64,000 nucleotides of DNA from Paramecium sonneborni. Taxonomy: Eukaryota > Ciliophora > Oligohymenophorea > Peniculida > Parameciidae. The translations under genes were made by a program, and so were the position numbers. This document shows positions 40,464-52,725 of the stretch, piece after piece (positions within the stretch are counted from its first letter, which is position 1; each line of letters begins with the position of its first letter). The notes below the pieces were generated by a model. It did not search any database and was not told where the DNA came from. It worked only from the letters and a program-made list of their open reading frames with translations. Location of the stretch: contig CAJJDN010000121.1 in assembly GCA_905182985.1 (NCBI GenBank), positions 66,028-130,027 of the forward strand. The letters run 5' to 3'.

Positions 40464-41966
40464 TTTGTTTATATATCTTTATAATGTCGCCATTCCTATT
40501 TACTACTAATCTCTCTAATTTCGAGGAATGTTATTCAGACGAAAACATAAATAAACTTATTTCCTTAAATCTAAGTTATTAATGATTCTTTTACTACAAA
40601 ATATCCTATAGTAAAGCTTAGAGAGTCTATGCAAACTAAATTTATTGGTTCTTTTTAATTCTAATTATAAAAATTAAATTACTTGCTCTCTATAGAAAGT
40701 TAATTATCTTTTTAAATATGCAACATTATTGTAAAACTTTTATTGGTAGAACAAACTATTAAATTATTATTATGCCATTAAGGATCAAACTATTAAACAA
40801 GAAAATTAAAAATATGTTCTATGAATTATTTAACATTTTTTAAATTGGCAATTAATAATAAGAAAATCTAATAATTGGTATTCTTGCTCATAATTATTAA
40901 CAAGCTTATGTTTTTATCAATTTTTACAACTAATATTTAATCATTCAAACTAATTTATTAAATTTATTATCTTTTTTGGCAATTAATAGATAGATATCTT
41001 GTACTAACCCACAATTAAAAAGTATTTTTTTTAATTCTACTTTGTTTTTAGACAATTATTTTAGTTACTTATTCCCATTCAAATAACAAATCAGATTTAA
41101 AATTGTTCGGGTCTTCTATTTTAATGATTTAAGGATTTTAAAATTTAATTATCTAATTATTTTGGTCTCTAATGATTTTCTTTTTAAGTTATTAAGTACA
41201 AAAATATTTTTGAGATCAAAGGTAATTAGTGTACAATTTTGAGTGATTTTTACATTCAAAAACTTAATTGGCTTTTGCCTATTTTATCAAAACCATAATT
41301 CAAGTAAGAGACTAGAATTCAATGAAATTAGCTAATTTATGCTTTTGTTTATCAAATATTAAATTAACTATGCAAACAAAAAACTCAAGAATAAATTTAT
41401 AAATTTTCTCTTGAAAATTTTGACAACCTCTTTGTTTGTTATAAGGCTAATAGATTTTTATAATGATTTTAAGCCTTAATAAAGATATATTATTATTTCT
41501 TGATTTAATTGACATATGTATCACATAGTTATTCTGTGAATATAAGTAGAAGTTTAAGCAAAAATTGAAGAATCAACCTTTGAGCCTAATAGTTATTGAT
41601 TAAATTGTTGATAGTATGATTATTTAAAAATTTGAAGAAATATTTAGAATTTTCCTTATAGTTTCATTAAAGAATCTAACAGGATTTTTTATTAAAAAAT
41701 ATATCAAATTTAAATTTAAAGTATGATTTCATTAATTATTCTTCTTCGAATTTAGAGAACTATCAGACCATTAAATGTGTAAACATTATTCTGTCCATTC
41801 TGTAATTAAATAAGAAAGATAATCGAAGTAATTAAATCTATAAACCTAATAGATTGATAGATAAAAGTAAGTGAATATTATTGATAAATAATTGAATTAC
41901 ATTTAGACTAATTGGCAACCTTTTTAAAGGGTTGATCAGGCTAATTCATTATTGAATATAAAATAG
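40464..41966. other. 1.5-kb gap, possible gene remnants
   Basis: No complete gene found. Plus-strand stretches near 41.27-41.51 kb (SSKRLEFNEISQFMLLFIKY) and 41.71-41.88 kb (NYSSSNLENYQTIKCVNIIL) look protein-like but lack starts and end quickly at TGA. They may be remnants of a decayed gene. Confidence 0.4.
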
Positions 41967-43763
41967 TCATTATTATTTATTCAATTTTGACTTTAATTTC
42001 CTGTGAATTCTCCACGTTGACAATAATCCAAATATTCCTGAACCTTGTAACAATATCAAACCATAAAATTTTCCTGAATAGTTTGTTATTATATAAAACA
42101 AGGTGTTGATGGAGAAAGAGAAACTAAAAATTATATACATTAAATCTACTGAGTAGATAAACTAAGTTGAAATATTAACTTTACTTTTTGAAAATAAACT
42201 ATTTAAAAAGATATTGTAGTTGACATCATTGCTGAACAGCAGAATCCTAGGATGAATGACATTACATATACTAAGAAATCAATTTCAAATATATAGATTC
42301 CCCAGGCTAATAGACAACCCAACTGATATACTCCAAGTATATAATATAATCCACTTTAATTATTAAATAATTCTTACGTAATTTTTTAAGAGAAATCTCC
42401 AAACAATCCCAAATAAAAACATCCAAAGATTTGTCCAATTCCAACATAGAGAAATCCTTCATATATTGTAGCTGCTCTTATTTTTGGGTCTTAAGCTGAA
42501 TTAATTGTCAATAGATTAGGCAATTGCAATAATAAAAAGGACATTACACTTCCAATATTGAAAATTAAAATAATAAAATAAAAGAATCCATCCAAACATA
42601 ATGCATTTAATGTTAAGTATAAATTTCCAAAATAATTATTTTTGACATATTCCTCAATTGAAATTGTTTTCTAATTTGAATATATTTAATTCAAATCATC
42701 AGATGATTTTGGTTTTTCTTATAGAATATCTTGTAAATTATCTTATTCATATGAAAAACTTTGAATCGTAAAAAATTATTAAGTCTACCTTATTTGTACT
42801 TATTAATCCATAATTTATTATATCATCTCTGTCTCATCATTAATCACTTCTTCAAAGTTTATTAATTTATTATATAATTCATTAGTTTCTTTTTTATAAT
42901 TCATTTTTTGTAATTCTTATTTCAATGTTTTTTAATTCTCTTTTCCATTCTCAATTAGCAATTAAGTTATCATTTTATTAAATTTTTTAAATTTTTATTT
43001 CTTTTTTTCATCTGGTATTGTTAAAAATAAAGTGCATAAAAATACAGAACTGAATATCAATATAATATAAACATGTTTTAATGTTTCTACTAAAGATCCT
43101 CTGCTACAAAAATGAACTAACAAATTTCCTATCAAACTACCTATCAACCATTAAAATTGATGTCTACATATAAATTATAATATTCATATACATACATAAA
43201 GTAGAATGAACTATAGTAAATAATCTTTTCCTTTCCTCCTGCTAAATTAGACAAATAATAAAGCATAGAAAAAAGTAATAGAGTCTTACAAAATCCTGAT
43301 ATAAAAGAAAATATTATAGTAAAAGTCCAAATTATATAGACATTACATATTGATTCTTGAGAATCTTTACAAATTGTTGCGAACTAAAGAGGTGTTATAA
43401 ACAAAATAGTTCCAAAAGAGGAAAAGAAAAATATATACCTGAACTATGCTTTTAATAATAACATGGGTATCATTGGTAAACTTAAAGGAGCAGCCATTTC
43501 ATAACAAAACCATCTACGAAAATTAATATTTGATTGTACTAAATATTTCCAAAACTTACAAGTCCAGAATCAGGGTCTAAATGATTATTGGTCGAATATA
43601 TGAAATCATAAATTTGCATCATTACCATCTTCCCAGTAATTGTGAATGCTTTAAGTAGCATATACAAAAAACAGCAATAAGTTGAAAGCCATAAATCTTT
43701 GGCCCATTTTTATTCTCTTATTCTCAATTAATATCTATATTAAATGAATTATAATTCATTCAT
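41967..43763 (-). pseudogene. UNC-93-like MFS membrane protein with one unresolved frameshift
   Basis: Multi-pass membrane protein resembling the UNC-93/MFS group. N-terminal WLSTYCCFLYMLLKAFTITG and KMVMMQIYDFIY are followed by DPDSGLVSFGNIQ, AAPLSLPMIPMLLLKAQFR, a long cytoplasmic Gln/Lys loop, NALCLDGFFYFIILIFN, and the C-terminal helices YIIFSFSFSINTLFYIITN and GLILLQGSGIFGLLSTW. Introns of 26 nt and 32 nt restore frame in the first half. Near 42.25 kb the frame changes between LGFCCSA and NDVNYNIFLNSLF with no plausible intron; a single missing base would explain it. Either a young pseudogene or an assembly error. ATG 43761-43763, TGA 41967. The ATG overlaps the TGA of the upstream kinase pseudogene (ATGA). 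Confidence 0.55.
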
Positions 43764-45041
43764 TTACTATAAATTTTTATATTTTTAATTTTTTTAAACG
43801 AAGAATTTAATTTTGATAATTTTGTATAAATAATAAAATATTATTGAAAATCAATTCTATAGTTAAACTCTTTCAGATAAGATTTGCCATCTTGACGTAT
43901 TATATCTTCATTGATATATAATTAATTTAATAAGAGCAATTCTGTTTTGATTTTTCGATTAGGAAATAAATCTGGTATTTGAATTACATCAATGTTAATT
44001 GGAATTTAATATTCTTCTGTTTAATTTGATATTAATAATTGATTAATTTCTCATAAAATTCTAAAACTAATAATCCATATAAAATTTAGTTTAGAAGATT
44101 AGAATATTAAGAGATAGTTCGTTTAATGTATAGACATTTTGGTTCTTAAGCAATATTTCTTAAGTTTTATCAGCAGTGAATAAAGGTTCTCTAGTCATTT
44201 TAAAAGTTGATGAACATATTGTTACACTTTTTCGAGCATGGCTCCAATTGCATACATATCAATTTATGGAATCTAAATGAATTTGTCAAATTTATATTCT
44301 TCATAATTTAAAATTTAAGGTGTAACCAGGAGTTCACAAAGAAAAAATGGTTATTCAAGAGTATTAACTATAGCCAAACCAAAATCAATAATCTTGATAT
44401 CAATTTTATTTAACTTAGTAAGTACTACATTTTCTAATTTCAAATCTCTATGAATTATATTTTATTGATGAAAATTTTTGATTCCTAATAACAATTGCTA
44501 AAATAATAATTACAGTTATTATACTTAAAGTATACTTCTTACAATACATTGTTTCAAAAGATGTCCATGGTTCTTAATCTATTTAAATAGTTTTTCTCTT
44601 TCTAAATATTCAAAGATTAAGTAATAAGTATTTTCACATATAATGATTTCAATTTAATTTAATTAGGATGTTCTTTTAATGTTTTTAATATTTTAATCTC
44701 ATTTACTATAAGTTTAATCATTATTACTTGACAAGATGCTCCAGTTCCTATTTAATCATGAGATGAATAGAAATTAAAAGTTCTTGTAAAGAATATTTTA
44801 TTAAATATATGTTATTTTAACCAATCCAATTAATCACATAACCCAGTAAACCACTTTAGTTTATTTTTATATTTTATTTCAAATTCATTTATTTTAAGAT
44901 TTTCTCCTATTTTCTAACTTATAATATGCATCTGATATACTATAAATTCTCTCTAATCAATATTTTATTTGCTAACAGCTATAAATGATAATTTTTATTC
45001 ACTATTAGATGTCTTCTAATCACTTCACAACCAAACATCAT
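43760..45041 (-). pseudogene. Ser/Thr kinase pseudogene with PH-like N-terminus
   Basis: Kinase remnants are clear: IGTGASCQV, LIFEYLEREKLFKQI, IIHRDLKLENVVL, IKIIDFGLAIVN. The N-terminal region (GENLKINEFEIKYKNKLKW) matches the PH-like part found in ciliate CAMK-type kinases. Damage: about 15 residues between the glycine loop and the VAIK-type lysine are missing; the CGTPGYTAPEIL segment reads CELLVTPQIL through compensating indels; further frame changes follow DMYAIGAML, and later frames read KMTREPLFTADKTQE and QIPDLFPNRKIKTELLL. A 27-nt intron before the HRD region is still recognisable. Only homology to kinases in general is certain. Confidence 0.65.
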
Positions 45042-45069
45042 TCACTCAAATTACATAATATAAATTTAT

Positions 45070-46763
45070 GAATAAATACTATTTAATATCAGACTTCTAT
45101 AATTATAATTTATATCTATATTAGAAATTTATATCTATTAATAAAAATGAATATTATATCATTCCACATTTTATCTAGGGCTAGGCCAATAATTTAAAAT
45201 TCTATAGCAACTTCCAAGTAAACAACCTAAGATGCATCCATTTCTGCACTAACGATTAGAATTCTATACTTCTTCTAAACTCTTCATTTTTTATTTACAA
45301 AATAATAATGCAATTTCTAAATTAACTTTATTTTCTACCTGCTTTCTTATATAAAGGATTTAACTAATTAAGTTTAAATAAAGTTTATTTAGCCATTTTT
45401 AGCTTCTATTTAGCTGTATCCGAATCATTTGTACTCGATTATTTTATGTAAATTTAACCTTGCTTAAAATAATATATACTTAATCCATAAAGAGCTTTTT
45501 AATTATTAGGTTCTTTTTTTAAAATCTCTTCATATAATTATCTATAATAATAATATTTAATGATTACTTTATTTCATCATACTAAGAATTCTGTATTTCT
45601 TCCAATGTTACACTTTCATTTTAATTTCCATTTTCAATTATAGGGCTATCTTCATTATATTATTAACTGAAAGATAAATCATGAAGAATTCTAATTCGAC
45701 TTAAAGACGACTCTGAATATGATAATTTTGCTTTAGCTATTAAAATAACATAAAGAAATACCATAAGCCAATCGAAATGAATAATTGTCAATTAAATATT
45801 TATTTTATTCGCTTTCTTACTCTAATTGACTTAAATCTTGGATTGTCAGTTAGAGCAAATTAAATCCTATTTAAAAATTTCCAGATTTTAACAAGCTTTT
45901 TGCTTTTTATTAAAAATAAAAGTTTACAAATTTACAAGTCTATTCTCTTTTAATTAAGAGGTAAAATAGAATCTCTTTCAATATTTTTTAAAATCTCTAA
46001 GGCTTGTTAATATAATCCCTATTTATGTTTGATTTTCGCTAAAATTTAGATTTTAAGTCAACCTTTTTATATAAGTAAATTGCAAAGTAAATTTTCATCT
46101 ATCTGATCTATAGTTTCATTCAATGCAGCATCTGTAATTATTTAGGACTCTTATGAAGCTTCCTTCAAATTTTTTTAGAGAAGAAGACATTCAACTTAAA
46201 ATTATTAGAAATAGAAATACTTTGAAAATATTTAGAATTATAATTATCGTGAGTTTGTAAATTTTAAATCTCTTATTAAGCTTTTATAATTTCTTTAGAT
46301 TTAATCAAATTTTTACCTAATATAATAATGAATTATAACATAGATTAATTTAATCATCTTTAGTTTATAATATTGATGAAGAATTATTGGAATTGTAACT
46401 TTCTAACATATTATTTAAATTTAAAATAGCTAAATCTACTTTAGGATAAAATTCAAGGTATTTAAAATAAATTGGATAAAACTTATTTTATAATTCTACT
46501 AAGTTATTCCTGAATTAATTGAATTTGTCTTCAATTTAATATTAATATTCGAATATTCTTTTTGCGCATTACATTATATTTTTAATAGCTTTTGTAGTCC
46601 AAACCTTAATTTTCTTAAGGAGCTTTTCTATATCTGCTGAGTTTGAAACTTTCACTATATTATAATTTCTTATTGAACATCCCTCGCAGATTAGTTTCTT
46701 ACTTTATCTTTCCATGCACCAATAAGCAATTTCGCCTCTTTTGCATTAAAGACATTTATTCAT
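45070..46763 (-). pseudogene. Zinc-finger/TPR protein pseudogene
   Basis: The N-terminus begins MNKCLQCKRGEIAYWCMERQ and continues with KKLICEGCSIRN, a Cys-rich finger. Helical and TPR-like segments follow (KHKQGLYQQALEILKNIERD; LYEEILKKEPNNQKALYGLS; LEVAIEFQIIGLALDKMW). The frame breaks several times; one break is a lone TGA between LLCNLLIQKG and LKIQILAKIK where a Trp (TGG) would restore the protein. Another TGA lies in LICSN/QSKIQV. The start (46761-46763) and order are intact, so this looks like a recently decayed gene. The lower boundary is approximate. It may be functionally linked to the neighbouring kinase remnant, but that is a guess. Confidence 0.6.
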
Positions 46764-46801
46764 TAAAATTTTTTTAATATTTAATATATCAAAATAAAAT
46801 C

Positions 46802-48184
46802 TCATTTTTGTTTAATTTAATCTAAAGGTTTCTTAGTTAAATCAATAGGATATGATATCAATAAAATAAGCATGAAAAGACTACATACACTACATATTAA
46901 GAAAGGTATATAATTATTATTGAAATAGATTGGAAAGATAATAAATGGTGCTATAGATCCTGCTATTCTACCCATTGCCATAGTAGTTCCAACTCCAAGT
47001 GATCTATATAGAGTATGATATGATTCAGCAAATAAAACATTTAATGTTCCCCAATTTATTTTACAACAGAATTTAAAGATTATCAATCCTAAAATAATTA
47101 CCTATAATTTCCAATGCCATATTGAATATAATATTATAATGAGTGTTGTTGTTGAAAATAATAATGTTGATAATCTCCCAAAATTATCTATACTATACAA
47201 CATTAAAAATATTGCTGGGATTTCTCCTATATCTACTATGTATAAATGAAGTAAAGACTTATTTTCATCATCTAAAATAAATGGTAAAATGTTAAAGATA
47301 GCTAACATTATAAACATAAATAAGAAAAATATCAAGTAATTTCTCCATGTTATTGGTAGATTCTCTTAATTAAATAATTATTTGAATGAATTATTTTCAT
47401 GTAAATGTTGTAAATGCTATTCTTATGCCCAATCTTTTAAATTCAAAATTTCATCATCAGTCAACATCTAATACTCTTAATTATTAAATTATCCTAGATT
47501 ATTTAAATTATCTATTCCTTTTTATGTTTATTAATGTAATATTAAAAATCTTGGAGATTCTTAAATCCAAAGAATTGTTCCAATAAGACAAATCAAACAT
47601 GGAATACTATTACATAAAGATATTGCTCTCCAATTCCCTTTAGAAATACCTTCCATAAAAATATATCCTAAAATCATTATCCAACATCGACCAAGTAATA
47701 TCATTATTTATAATGTTACAATCATTTTACCTCTATGAAGTTTTGGGGTTACTTCTATCATTAATATTGAACTAATTGGTAGATTCATTCCTATTACAAT
47801 ACCGTATGTTAATCTAAGTAAGATCATTTGAACTATATTGTTTGCAAATGCTGTAAGAAAAACGACTGCAGTCTTTATATCATAACAAAATACTTGTAAA
47901 ACTGTCCCGATTATTAAAATATTTTTCCTTCCAATGCGATCTGCTAATAATCCACAAATTGTAGAACCTATCATCAATCCTAAATTAAATGATCCTCCAA
48001 ATATTGAAAGTTCAACTATTGATAAATTCCATTCCTATTTTAATGTTGGTGTTAATATTGATAAAAATAGAAATTCAGCACCATCAAGGAAATCAATAAA
48101 ACTAATTATAAAGAATTATCTCAATTGATGCTTTCCAAAACCAACTCTCTTCTCTAATAAATACTCAAAAATTTAATTATCCAT
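46802..48184 (-). CDS. Major facilitator superfamily transporter (SVOP/sugar-porter-like)
   Basis: 460 residues in one intact frame (ATG 48182-48184, TGA at 46802), about 12 membrane helices. MFS signatures: the loop 2-3 motif LLADRIGRKNILIIG, RLTYGIVIGMNLPISSIL, and an ESPRFL motif after helix 6 (ILWIQESPRFLILH). Second-half helices include YLIFFLFMFIMLAIFNILPF and TMAMGRIAGSIAPFII. The layout is that of sugar-porter/SV2-related proteins; the substrate cannot be told. The gene is intact, unlike its three downstream neighbours on the same strand. It starts 91 bp from the divergent WD40 gene. Confidence 0.85.
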
Positions 48185-48275
48185 TTAATTATTATTTATA
48201 TTATTTTACAAAAAAATAGAAAATACTGAAAATAATAGAAATTGGAATAATATTAAATAAATAATTAACTAATTT

Positions 48276-50592
48276 ATGTCTTAAAACTAAGAAAAAAAAT
48301 TATGCAAAGCTCATAATTTATAAATTATTGCAACAGATCTCAAAGAGTCTTGTAATGAAGAAAGTAGATATTTATGTGCTTAATGTTTAACTCAAAAAGT
48401 AATGTAATCAACAATACACATTAATGAAGATGCTGAGAGTTTCTTAAATGATATTAAGACAGATTATCAATAAACAAAGAGTCAAAATATTGAAAAAACC
48501 TAAAATGTTCTAAATCAGCTTTAAGCTTGCATTGATGATTTAAAAAGAAATTTAGTCCTAATTTGTGAAAAAATCTCTCAATAAATTAATTAAGAAACCG
48601 ATAGACTATCTAAACTATTAGAAAATTTGGATTAAACTGTTAAATCAATTGATATTTATAATTTTAATGAATTATTTCCCAAATTGTAGAACGAAGATTT
48701 AGAAAATTCAAAAAACTCATTTAAAAGCATTTTATAATCACAATTAGTTCAAATTCAAGAAAATCAAAAATTTTAAGAATTTAATCAATTACTAAATTCT
48801 TTTGAATTTTAGACTGGTTAATTAGAATTCTATTAAAGTGAATAATAATAGTAACTTTCAGAGGAAAACTAAACAGTATTAAATTAAAATATCACATTTT
48901 TAGGACACTCCTGGATTAAAAGTACTATGCTAAAGTCATAATAAAGAAATAATTGCTTTTGATTTAGATCCTGAAAGAGCTAAAGAAAATAGATTAGCTT
49001 GCATTTATTGTATAGAAGAAAATGCAATAAAATATGTTTCATTGACAAAAGTCTAAAAATAATGGAATTAGTTAGAAGAAATAAAGAAGAAAAAGCTTGA
49101 AGCATTGTAGTAAAAACATTCTGAAAATGAATAAGTTATAGTGTAATAATTAAATGTTTTCACAGAAGTATTAAAATAAAAAAATTAAGAAATTACTGAT
49201 TATCTCAAAGAACATAACTCAATTATGAACAATATAGTGAATTCTGCATTATAAGGAATGAATTAAAATTGGTAAAAATTTTAAAAAAAAAACATTCTAG
49301 ACATAATTGAAACTCTTTCAACTGTTCAATTAAACGAAGAGATTACATTTAAATAAGAAAAAGAAATCCTATAATAAGAAATACAATTGAAAAAAAGCGT
49401 ACATGATTCCTTCTAGAAACTTAAAGAAACTTACATTTCAACATTGCAAAAGATATCAGAAAAAATTTGTTGGGATAATGATTTAATATCTTTTAATACT
49501 ATAAAATTGCAGAATAAAGAACTGATTTAAACGCCAAAAGAGATTGAGTTTAATATATAAATGTAATGTGGACTAAAATAACAAAACATTAAATAAATAT
49601 AAACGTAAACAGAATAATAAGCATTATAACAAGGATCAATAAATTATTTAATGCTTTAAAATCATGCTATAAAGCAAAATGATAATTTTAGAGCATTAAG
49701 TTTTACAAAAGAAAATGATTTCTTGATAGCTGGGTGTAATAAATAAATACATATATACAAATTTTGTTGGGGATAATTGGAATTGATTTAATAAATAGAT
49801 AAACATGAATAAAATATTTGTTCAATTTATAGTATGAAAAAAAGTAAATCTTTCATTACAGGAGATTTCAATGGGAAAATAATTGTTTGGATTTATGATG
49901 AGAATAAGTGGAAAAGCTAAGCTGAAGTTAAAGAACATTCAGATTTTGTTAATTAGATTTTATTAAATAAGGATGAAAATGAAATGATAACATGTAGTGA
50001 TGATAAAACTATTAAATTTTATACTAAAGAATAATAATAATGGAAATGTGTATAAACAATAAAGAATCACATAAATAATGTTCATGCGATATCATTAAAT
50101 CCTTCAGAGAATACTTTGATTTCTTGTGGATTTGATAACATAATTTCAATTTTAGTAAAAGATTTTCTTTAAAAAGAGTGGTAGATGAAGTAAACAATTA
50201 AGTGTGAATAATATGGTTATAGAATTTGCTTCTTTAAAAATAACAGTTTCTTTTTTTAACCTTAGGGATAATAGAAAATGTAGTTATTTTAAAAATCTAG
50301 TCAAAATGGTGAATTTGAGAAAACTAAAGAATTTGAAGTGAATAAATTATATAGTAGCTGTAGTAGATGGTTCTAAATGGAATATTAAGTTTAGAATTAA
50401 TTATTATTATGTAAAAATGGAAACTGTGTAAATTTATTTAAAGTGTAGGATGATTGCACTTTGAAAGCTGAATAAACTATTACATTTGAAACTTCAGGTA
50501 TTTGTGGAGCTTTAACTAATGATACTTTATATTTAATTTTATGGGATGATAAATCAAAATAATTTTAGATAAGGAAACAATTTAATGAATGA
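48276..50592 (+). CDS. Zinc-finger/coiled-coil/WD40 protein (paralog 1)
   Basis: About 760 residues. N-terminal Cys/His finger (KLCKAHNLQIIA ... YLCAQCLTQK), a long coiled coil, then after a 28-nt intron a second conserved block TPGLKVLCQSHNKEIIAFDL followed by AKENRLACIYCIEEN, another coiled coil, and about five WD40 blades (FRALSFTKENDFLIAGCNKQ; FITGDFNGKIIVWIYDE; MITCSDDKTIKFYT; NTLISCGFDNIISIL). Ends LWDDKSKQFQIRKQFNE, TGA 50590-50592. The blocks recur in the genes at 52726-55132 and 55268-56484, so this is a local family. Probably a scaffold protein; function unknown. Confidence 0.85.
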
Positions 50593-50647
50593 TATAAATA
50601 AATGAATATTTATATGAAAAGTTAATTTATATTAAAATCAACAATAA

Positions 50648-52294
50648 TCAATCATTGATATCACTACCTGTTAGATGAGAGTGTCGTTTTTTTTTATCCT
50701 ATAATTCTTCACCTTAATTTTCAAGATGTTTTGCAAAAATAACAGTCACATTCTTATCACTATTTTTACTTTATCTTTTCTAAATAATAAATAGAAAAAT
50801 ATACTTATTTTTCTTCATCTTCGACATTACCCATTTCATAATATTTGATATCAGCTTATAATTGATCATCTAAAGCTACTCTTTTAAGATGTTATTTTCT
50901 TTAATAGATACCACAGAAAACAGCCACTAAGATAATCATACTGTTGTAAATATAAACTGAATAACCAATATCTATATTAAATCCATACTCAGCTTATTTA
51001 GTTAATAATAATTCATTTGGATAACCTCCAGCAATAAATCCTATTGGTCTAATAATGCAGTAGGACTAAGTTATTATTTAGATATTACTCCAACTAATGA
51101 AGTTGATACAATCCCCATCTAAAGATTATATCTAAGACCAAGTAATCCAAGTATCACTCCAGAAACTATAATTGAAATTGTTAAAGGAAAGAACATTAAA
51201 TCTGTCTATATTTAATAGTAAAATAATGATTGAATCATCAATGATATTATTAAACCAACACTAAATCCAAAATTAAATAAAAGGAAAAAGAATCTCTACA
51301 TTGAAGTATTAAAATATATAAATGCTACTATTACACCAGATCCTACAACAACCCATAAAGCTGCATTACTAGACTCACTATTTAATGCTGCTTCTCCAAT
51401 TATAATTGTAGTAAAACCAAAACCCATTATTGAACCTAAAATCATAGATGACAATTATGCTAATTAGTATCCTAAAAGTACTAAGAATATTCCTACTACC
51501 CAAAGTATTATGCAAAATAACCATTTGAAATCTATAAAAAATTAAGTCATAGGATTATAAACTAATATTGGACAAGCAGATGATGAAGTAAGAATAAATA
51601 AATATCCATCTTTATTCCAATCTTCAACTGTCATTATATCTGATTCAGAACATTTTAATTGTAATTTAAAAGTCTCTTTTTCTACAATACCTCTTCTTTC
51701 AATTATTAATCCTTAAAATGGTTTATTATCAACTAATAAATTTAATTAATTCGCATCTACATTACTTTATTCAGAAAAAGGTGTACATGTGTTCTTTTCT
51801 GAAACTATAAGTGATTATGATTAATCCTTATCTATTATTTTAAGAACATTTTTATTTTCCTTATCATCATCATCATCTGTTTTATTTTCTATTACTTAAG
51901 ATTCACTAATTTTATCATCTGTTTCTGGTGGAGTTTTTGTATCAATTGTTGTGGAAGAACTACTATTACTATTTTCACCTTCTTTATTTTCATCATTTTT
52001 AGTTTCTGTTGTTGATTTATTTTCACTTGTGCTTTCAGTACTAGTTGTTGTTGTACTTGATGATGTAGTACCAGATTCAGAATTTATTTCCTCTAAAATT
52101 CGTTTGTTGCTTTATTTTTCGCATTTATAGTCTAAAAGTCCACATAAAGTAATGTATAAAGAATTTCCATCATTTCCATAAACCAAATTAATTGCTTTAG
52201 CTTTGCTGAAATCATATTTTATGTCATTGTTAAATTAAACTTGGCATGAGAATAAGGTTGTGAATAGAATTGATACTATAAAATATTTCATCAT
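50648..52294 (-). CDS. TMEM198/DUF4203-like multi-TM protein with Ser/Thr-rich ectodomain
   Basis: About 530 residues. Signal peptide MMKYFIVSILFTTLFSCQ, then a Cys-containing luminal domain and a low-complexity Ser/Thr/Glu region (SGTTSSSTTTTSTEST, later a DDDDDKEN acidic run), then about seven membrane helices starting at FIDFKWLFCIILWVVGIFLV, with Gly-rich helix faces (SMILGSIMGFGFTTIIIGEA; GVILGLLGLRYNL; RPIGFIAGGYPNELLL) like TMEM198. Introns of 23 nt and 25 nt near the 3' end give the C-terminus RHSHLTGSDIND. ATG 52292-52294, TGA 50648. Convergent with the WD40 gene, 55 bp apart. The O-glycosylatable stalk suggests a cell-surface or vacuolar location. Confidence 0.78.
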
Positions 52295-52725
52295 AATTAA
52301 TAATCATTATTGCAATATTAAATGATAACTAAGTCCCAATAGTTCATTCGAAAAATGAAAATATTCATGAATAATTGAATAATCTTTATTATTCCCACAT
52401 ATTTCCTATAAATGAAAAAGCCTTATTCACAGAAAACCAAGAAATCTTTGCATTATTTAGAATTATGATGCCTAAGATTTAAAAAACCTTAGAATAGATT
52501 ACAAAACATTTCCTTATCTTTCCCTGCATCAGCAATACCAATTACTAAGTCCAAGAGAATAATAACTAATTATGATTTTAAGCAATGAAGTATTATAAAA
52601 AGCTCAAACAATTTCAATAGAAATTTATTAGATAAAATCCAAGGGATTTAATGATCAATTGAGTTATCTAATAGATATTTATTTTATAAAATTTCTTTAT
52701 GATAAATATAATATGTTAAAAAAAT
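52295..52725. other. Intergenic; weak plus-strand frames
   Basis: 431 bp. A plus-strand frame near 52.41 kb begins MKKPYSQKTKKSLHYLEL and continues after a TGA with SFPASAIPITKSKRIITN, but no intron joins them. Too weak to call a gene. Confidence 0.4.
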
